Source: Nipponacmea schrenckii
Taxonomy: Eukaryota > Mollusca > Gastropoda > Lottiidae
Length of the DNA: 64,000 nt
Direction of reading: 5' to 3'
Assembly (NCBI GenBank): GCA_030562195.1
Contig: CM060203.1
Location: 7,516,208-7,580,207 of the forward strand
Shown: positions 58,901 to 64,000 of the stretch, piece after piece
Position numbering within the stretch: position 1 is the stretch's first letter
Layout of the letters: the number at the start of each line of letters is the position of its first letter
The notes under the pieces: model-generated
Database searches by the model: none
Told to the model about the DNA's origin: nothing
Seen by the model: only the letters and a program-made list of their open reading frames with translations
Translations under genes and position numbers: made by a program

Positions 58901-59747
58901 TATACCAAAACGTTGTTCGAATATACCAGTAGTTTTCTGACCGAGGGGGGCATTGATATCACATAAACAAACCTGGCAAAATCAAGAAGGAGCACGATGA
59001 AATGTCAAATTTGCAGGCGATTAAATACAAAAGGGGCTGTTTGTAATGGTAATGGCGTAATTAGTGAGGTTTCGCGCACTCTATTTCACGAAAGTAATCA
59101 AACTTGACGGTAAAATATTCGTTTGCAATATTGCAAACGAATCAAAAAACGAATATTCAGTATGCACAGATACAGATAGCTGATACTGAGTCGTATATAA
59201 CGACTAGCAAATTTTCAAACGACACTATAAACTTTTATGTTCTTTAATTTTGGGAAAATAACTTAAGATATTCTGTACCTCATTATCTTACATACTCAAA
59301 AACATTATACCTGTAAGCCACGAGGACTATTTAAGGGCGCCAGGTTGATAAACCAGTCTCAAATTGAAACCAGGTTTTCCGGAAGAGTGAGCACAAGCAT
59401 TTGCGGTTCACTATCGAATTCCTTGATTGTTTACACCAATATTGTATATTAATATTATCCCATCGATCACACATACCTGCATGTACAATGACGACACGAA
59501 CGATTGAACAATAGTTACCGTGAAGATTTTCTTTCCTCTTTGATCTAAGCGGCATCTACCCTTTTTTGCGTCGTGTGCATTTCAAATATTCAGCGACCAA
59601 AACTAAATAAATTGATGTTATTTTCTTTAACAAAAAAAAAAGGATTCTTCTTACCTTGCATCTCTTTAACAAAAGTGCCTCGACGAATGCTTTGCCGAAA
59701 CCTTCGGCAGCTCCGCTAACTATGGCGACTTTACCTTTTAGGTCCAT
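55963..59747 (-). CDS. HPGD: 15-hydroxyprostaglandin dehydrogenase-like SDR, 7 exons
   Basis: Exons: 59747-59655, 58972-58849, 58624-58518, 58266-58170, 57862-57786, 56963-56818, 56080-55963. Phases agree; 253 aa (human HPGD 266). It is a classical short-chain dehydrogenase: dinucleotide loop SGAAEGFGKAF (residues 11-21), Asp36 after the second strand (VCLCD), which favours NAD+ over NADP+, NNAG at 90-93, and catalytic Ser138 (IGSAQG), Tyr151 and Lys155 (YAASK). The catalytic numbers equal those of human HPGD. HPGD oxidises the 15-OH of prostaglandins and so inactivates them, in the cytosol. Gln148 of the human enzyme, a substrate-contact residue, is Met here, and the C-terminus is shorter, so the true substrate may differ. 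For exon 3 I used the acceptor TTCTTTCAG|AA because the upstream AG would put a stop in frame. Confidence 0.9.
56310..56705 (-). repeat. Degenerate ~170-bp repeat, second site, in HPGD-like intron 6
   Basis: Read on the minus strand it has the same ordered blocks as 18240-19350 (GAAACTTGG, GGAATTGATAAGACGG, AAGTTCGAATTTGACGAT, TGAGTTATTG-CCTTGACT). At least two units. It keeps the same orientation relative to its host gene's antisense strand only by chance. Confidence 0.75.
57089..57625. mobile_element. hAT-type non-autonomous element with perfect 8-bp target duplication
   Basis: The 537-bp element starts CAGGGGCGTAGC and ends with the inverted CTACGCCCCTG. It is flanked by TGAAAATC at 57081-57088 and again at 57626-57633. 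G-runs and C-runs sit just inside the ends. The interior contains a direct repeat (GTGTAACGTCTAAGTTTTAC, twice) and many ACCGACCGATTCCG-like motifs. No transposase. It lies in HPGD-like intron 5 (56964-57785). The exact target duplication shows a young insertion. Confidence 0.88.
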
Positions 59748-60524
59748 TTGCAGTTTTTAGGTAGTTGATATGCCTATACATGAATAGTACAAGAGCTCGA
59801 GGAGACATAAAATATGTAGCCTCTCTATCCTGTTCAAATATATAAGTCTATTTATAGACGTGGGATGGTCAATATGTGTCATACCTACATACTTACCTTA
59901 CTCGACTGGCTCGCTTGCCACTTTGGAGGGGGTGTGTTGTGTCTGCGAGAATTCATAATCTTTCCATGATCACCGCCTATATTTATTTTGAAAATTCTGG
60001 CATATAGAAATATGGCTCTCAGAGGGTATTTAGCGTATATTGAGATGCCCACTACTGACGCAATATCGTAAAAAATGTCGAAATGTTCAATGGAGACTGA
60101 AACCCTGACAATGATCATGAAAATGGAGAGCTCGGCGGGTTTGTGGATCTTACAATACTCCTATGGCCTGATGTTTTCAAGTTCATTTTAATTCAGACTA
60201 TAAAAGGACTGAAATTTGTCTCAAATTGATTTTGGTAAGAACTGTGAATATTGCAATTCTCATCATAATGATTGGTAAATATCGATGTTGTACATGTAAC
60301 AACAGCTTTGCGAAAACAGGGGTCTCGGAATCAGGACAAATGAAGGACGCCATTGACAAAATTTATAAATTTTATACACATCGAACGTATAATTACACGA
60401 GAGAATATTACATAAGAATTAAAATCAATAGGTTTTAAATAGTTTACTTCTGTATTGGAGATTGGATCAGCTGTTTTCAATTAAAAAGCGAATAGTGTTT
60501 AATATAAAACATAATGTTTCATCA
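59748..60524. other. Spacer between HPGD-like and PDE genes
   Basis: No coding sequence. It should contain the HPGD-like promoter and the PDE 3' UTR. No clear TATA, poly(A) hexamer or A-rich tail next to the PDE stop was recognised. Confidence 0.45.
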
Positions 60525-63236
60525 TTATAAAATGGTACAGGTTTTGGATTTTTTCTTCTGAGGCAATGACAGTTGTTTTTTGTTAGGGTTTAATTTATTG
60601 GGGTGGCAGGGTTTACCAGTAATGATCTTGGGCGGGGGTCTTGGTAAACCGGGCTCTGGTATAGGATCCGATAATACTGACAATACTTTCTGTGGTGTAC
60701 CCCTCTTTTGACCCATTTTACCGAGGTTGATTTCCTCGCTAAGTTGATCAACATTCTCCATGCCTATTTCCGACAGTCTCTCCCAATTAGCTCTATTATC
60801 CATGACCCCATTGTAAAGATGCTGCATGTTGGGGTTCAGCTTTGCAAAAAGATCATAAACTGGCGTACAGATGGCGTCTATGAATCCCATCTGCATCTTC
60901 GGAAGTTCTTTCTTCTTATCCCGATCCATCATGGCTATGGGTGTCTCTCCCAGCTTAGTCTTCTCGATATCTCCCTGTTCAAAGAACTCCGCAGATACCA
61001 AATCAGCTGTTCTAAACTGGATCTCCCATGGTTTGCAAATAGCAGCTACATCACATGACGTCATCATCATAGCTTTCAAAATTTCTTTGTTGGGTCCAGA
61101 GGAAAAATCTTTCTCTCCACTATCAATCAGAGCTTTGAAAGTCCCTCTCTTCCCAAAATACAGAGCCAAATCTGTGGAAATGATGGCGTGTTCGACAATC
61201 TTGAGAACCGCTTTATATTTGTCTGCTGACAGGCTCTCGAAGATGTTGTTTCCTTCACTATTGAGGATCATGATGCAGTGATCGAAGTGATGATGTTCCA
61301 TAACTGAAGTGGAATACAGTGCAGCAAGTGGAGAATCCATTTTGACTTGAAAGGTGTTGTTAGTGCCTCTGTGGTCTAAATCATGACACAGGCAAGCTAC
61401 AATCAGAGCAAACATGTCCATATCATCGAAATATTTTGAAAGGCCACCAGTGAACAAAATAGTGAACATTGTTTGAGCGACGTTAAAAGCGTGGCGCCAA
61501 TTATGATACGTGACCATTCGATAGTTTTTTTTGACGCTGCACACCCACCGGCAAAGGACTTCGTAATTTATATTGAATTTGTTTACCACGTCCAACTCTG
61601 TAAACATACACATTGTAGCACATAGAGTTTCGAACTCATCCATAAAGAAGTCATCGAAATCAAAATGGTATATGCCTACATCGTACTCCTTTGGCTTCTT
61701 TATCTTAGCCTCGGTTAAGCTAGATACCTCTTCCGTCGATGGACCGGCGTGGTAGCTCAATACCTCTAAAGCCACTCGCTGTTTTGCCATCAATCTAGAC
61801 ACACTTTCGTACATTTGGCAATTGTGTATCCCCAATCCGGTGAATATTGAAAACGCCTCCATGATATTTTCGTCGTTTTCTGTAAAGGGTTGTTGGTTCT
61901 TTTTGTTTATAAGTTGTGTGCACCCTATAACTCTGCATTTATTATCCACTATTGGCATGCACATCAAACTCTTTGTCTTGAATCCACTATCATCTACAAA
62001 ATATGCCTTTCCATACCGATGATCCATCTCAAGATCTATAACGTTGACTAGCTTTTTCGTGATCACCACGCCTTTACCTAAATCGCCATTTTTTGATTTG
62101 GCAATATCAGCTTTGGACAAACTGATCAAGTTCTCGGTATCTGTGGCGAACAGGTCAAACGCTTTACCGAATACCACTTCGTTAGGACTGGTGTAGGTAC
62201 CAAGTTTTGTATCTACAGACGTTTCGCCGTTATCATCCACCTTAGCATCAATAAAATCTTGTAGAAGATAAATGCTACAGCGTTCACACTGCACAATACC
62301 CTGGGCACTAACCATTATCTTTTGGCAAAGTCTTTCCAAGTTGCTTTGTTCCTCGAACACACCCCTAGCTAAAGTTAATAGCAACTGATTTCTTTGGTAT
62401 TCTTTGACTGACATTTCAAACAGCTGTGCGTTCGTTATGCCGATCCCACAAAATACGAGATATTTTTCAAATACTTTGATATCTTCGGCAGTGAAAGCAT
62501 GATTGTCGCTATTTGTTTTGTTAATAATTTGTGCTACTCCAATGACTTCGCAATCGGCAGTTAAAATAGGCATACATAAGATACTATGAGTCCTATATCC
62601 TGTCTTCACATCAACCTCCTTGTTGAACCTCTGATCATCGTAAGCCTCTGGGATGTTAATGTAGGCTTTGGTTTGTGCAACGTGCCCGGCAATGCCTTTT
62701 CCATAGGGAATCTTTATGGCATTCTCGTCATCGTGCAAACATTCTTTCAAATTAGAGAACTTTGTGACATCAAAAAGTTTGGATACTAGGAATTTATTAT
62801 CTGTTGTTCCTCTTGATAGAAACAAACTACCCCGATCACTATGTGTTAGAAGACTCACGTTCCTCAAAATCTTATGACACAAAACATCCACATTCAATTC
62901 GCATGCAATGTCTCGAACAAGCTGCATAAACACTTCTTCTCCCCTCAAATCCTTCAAATCACTCGAATCCATGACTTTCACATCATTTAATCTTTTATTA
63001 TCCGTTCCATCTAGAAAAGTTTTTAAAAGTTTGTTTGTGACTACATTTTTGGCCACATTAAGAAATTTGGGAGCCTCTATTTTTAATGTTGGTTTCTTGG
63101 GAGATAGGTTTTGAATTAGTTCGGGAGTAGCATTCATTTTCAACCATTTTTCAACGTATTCGGGGTTATGGTTCAGGAATGTCTGAACAGTATCACTGTT
63201 CACTTTCAGCGGACCTCCACTTTCCTTCGCCTCCAT
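60525..63236 (-). CDS. GAF-GAF phosphodiesterase, PDE5/6 type, with CaaX box, no introns
   Basis: One frame of 903 aa from ATG 63236 (AAAATGGAGG); three further in-frame codons upstream begin only with TTG. Order: short N-terminus (VQTFLNHNPEYVEKWL), GAF-A (about residues 95-260, ending with an NK...F...D motif), GAF-B (about 285-470, with NKKNQQPFTENDE), and the class I catalytic domain (about 540-830). The last shows HNWRHAFNVAQ, CHDLDHRGTNN, MEHHHFDHC, TSCDVAAICKPW and the invariant Gln in QMGFIDAIC. The C-terminus is Pro- then Lys-rich and ends KSKTCTIL: a CaaX box with Leu, predicting geranylgeranylation as in photoreceptor PDE6. It hydrolyses cGMP, probably at membranes. PDE5/6 genes are normally intron-rich, so a continuous frame suggests an old retrocopy kept functional. 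PDE5, PDE6 or PDE11 subfamily needs a tree. Confidence 0.95.
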   Translation of the reverse strand: MEAKESGGPLKVNSDTVQTFLNHNPEYVEKWLKMNATPELIQNLSPKKPTLKIEAPKFLNVAKNVVTNKLLKTFLDGTDNKRLNDVKVMDSSDLKDLRGEEVFMQLVRDIACELNVDVLCHKILRNVSLLTHSDRGSLFLSRGTTDNKFLVSKLFDVTKFSNLKECLHDDENAIKIPYGKGIAGHVAQTKAYINIPEAYDDQRFNKEVDVKTGYRTHSILCMPILTADCEVIGVAQIINKTNSDNHAFTAEDIKVFEKYLVFCGIGITNAQLFEMSVKEYQRNQLLLTLARGVFEEQSNLERLCQKIMVSAQGIVQCERCSIYLLQDFIDAKVDDNGETSVDTKLGTYTSPNEVVFGKAFDLFATDTENLISLSKADIAKSKNGDLGKGVVITKKLVNVIDLEMDHRYGKAYFVDDSGFKTKSLMCMPIVDNKCRVIGCTQLINKKNQQPFTENDENIMEAFSIFTGLGIHNCQMYESVSRLMAKQRVALEVLSYHAGPSTEEVSSLTEAKIKKPKEYDVGIYHFDFDDFFMDEFETLCATMCMFTELDVVNKFNINYEVLCRWVCSVKKNYRMVTYHNWRHAFNVAQTMFTILFTGGLSKYFDDMDMFALIVACLCHDLDHRGTNNTFQVKMDSPLAALYSTSVMEHHHFDHCIMILNSEGNNIFESLSADKYKAVLKIVEHAIISTDLALYFGKRGTFKALIDSGEKDFSSGPNKEILKAMMMTSCDVAAICKPWEIQFRTADLVSAEFFEQGDIEKTKLGETPIAMMDRDKKKELPKMQMGFIDAICTPVYDLFAKLNPNMQHLYNGVMDNRANWERLSEIGMENVDQLSEEINLGKMGQKRGTPQKVLSVLSDPIPEPGLPRPPPKIITGKPCHPNKLNPNKKQLSLPQKKKSKTCTIL

Positions 63237-64000
63237 TTTAAACAACCAAAACTATATGGTGTTTACACGGTCTGTGGAATAACTTACGATAGACAGTCCC
63301 AACTGTTAATAACCATTATTAACTTAATTGTTTCTGCAATACTTTGATTTTTCTATTGAAAATAAGCTAGCAGGCAGCCATTTTTGACGTTGAAGTAACA
63401 ACGGAAGTGACTCCTGGGGTTGATATGTGACGTCACAGGGACGTGTCGTCATAGAGCTTCATACAGAGCTAGCAATCTTACTATCATTCATTGAATAGTC
63501 ATAGTTTCGGATTAAGATATTAGCCTACTGCACGTTTTATATTTGCATTGTTTGCACTTGTAGTCCTAATTAAGCCAGTCTAAGGACTCTTACGTTCAAA
63601 TAATATAATATATATTTCTAGTCGCATGGCCCACCGTGATTGTATTTTGGCTTTATTTATTGATAACTAGTCTTGAATGGGAGCTAGCTGTTAGGATAAT
63701 CAAGTCTAATTCTCAGGACCATAGACATGTCTCTGCTCCGGAATTTCACTACCTACATCATTTTTTTTACGTGATATTACTAAGGCAGATACACCAAATA
63801 AAAAAAAAAAAAAAAAAAACATGCTTTCGCTTTGAGTATTGTTGTCACAAAGAAAAGCGTTTGCATATCTTACTTATAAGATGTGAAACTCATAATCAAC
63901 TATTTGGAGGGATAAAATACTTATTATTTAATTTAGATATTTTAAATTTTCCCTTTATTGTTGTCAGTGTTGTTTCATCTCGTTGGAAAATCCAGGTGAT
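63237..64000. other. 5' flank of the PDE gene, no further gene
   Basis: Contains ACGGAAGTGAC (ETS-like, about 63399-63409), a palindromic CRE at 63428-63435 and an A20-type run near 63799-63820. No coding sequence seen. Confidence 0.5.
63428..63435. promoter_or_regulatory. CRE palindrome upstream of the PDE gene
   Basis: TGACGTCA about 190 bp upstream of the PDE start, about 20 bp beyond an ETS-like GGAAGTGAC. A CRE would fit cyclic-nucleotide feedback on a phosphodiesterase, but an 8-mer is expected about once in a window this size, and three are seen. Confidence 0.3.

Overview
The window looks like nuclear DNA from a metazoan, most likely a marine mollusc or another lophotrochozoan. The genes are animal-type, with canonical GT-AG introns and long AT-rich introns and spacers full of minisatellites and short DNA transposons. 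The species cannot be fixed from sequence alone. I rebuilt exons by eye: donor, acceptor and reading phase were checked at every junction of UCHL5, the SLC16 carrier, the D8C protein, the HPGD-like gene and the three C-terminal PLAC8 exons.  Layout from left to right. 1-8.5 kb is gene-poor, with one orphan minus-strand exon (3174-3373), a foldback element and two TTAA-flanked MITEs. 8.55-15.3 kb (+) is an 11-exon UCHL5/UCH37 deubiquitinase of 327 aa with all four catalytic residues at the human positions. 16.5-27.0 kb (-), convergent with UCHL5, is a 5-exon SLC16-type monocarboxylate transporter of 563 aa. Its 6.3-kb first intron holds a broken LINE RNase H region and a 41-bp minisatellite. 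28-36 kb has no recognised gene but holds a tRNA-derived SINE, a decayed Penelope-like element, a Harbinger-type MITE and a set of about 1-kb-spaced repeats. 36.27-39.84 kb (-) is one uninterrupted coding exon for a 1191-aa secreted protein that I do not recognise. 42.2-43.8 kb (-) holds the three main exons of a PLAC8-domain protein, with two duplicated candidate first exons near 47.6 and 48.3 kb beyond LINE fragments and 51-bp minisatellites. 50.2-54.8 kb (+) is a 6-exon type I membrane protein: D8C (uromodulin/OIT3-type) domain, Trp-Thr-rich 8-residue repeats, one TM helix and a short tail. 55.96-59.75 kb (-) is a 7-exon 15-hydroxyprostaglandin-dehydrogenase-like SDR of 253 aa. 60.5-63.2 kb (-) is an uninterrupted 903-aa PDE5/6-type phosphodiesterase ending in a CaaX box.  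There is no operon-like logic. The genes are independent metazoan loci for proteasome/INO80 deubiquitination, organic-anion transport, prostaglandin inactivation and cyclic nucleotide signalling, plus two extracellular or surface proteins. The items most worth following are the large secreted orphan, the D8C/WW-repeat receptor-like protein, the intronless prenylated phosphodiesterase, the duplicated PLAC8 first exons, and several DNA transposons with intact ends and target-site duplications.
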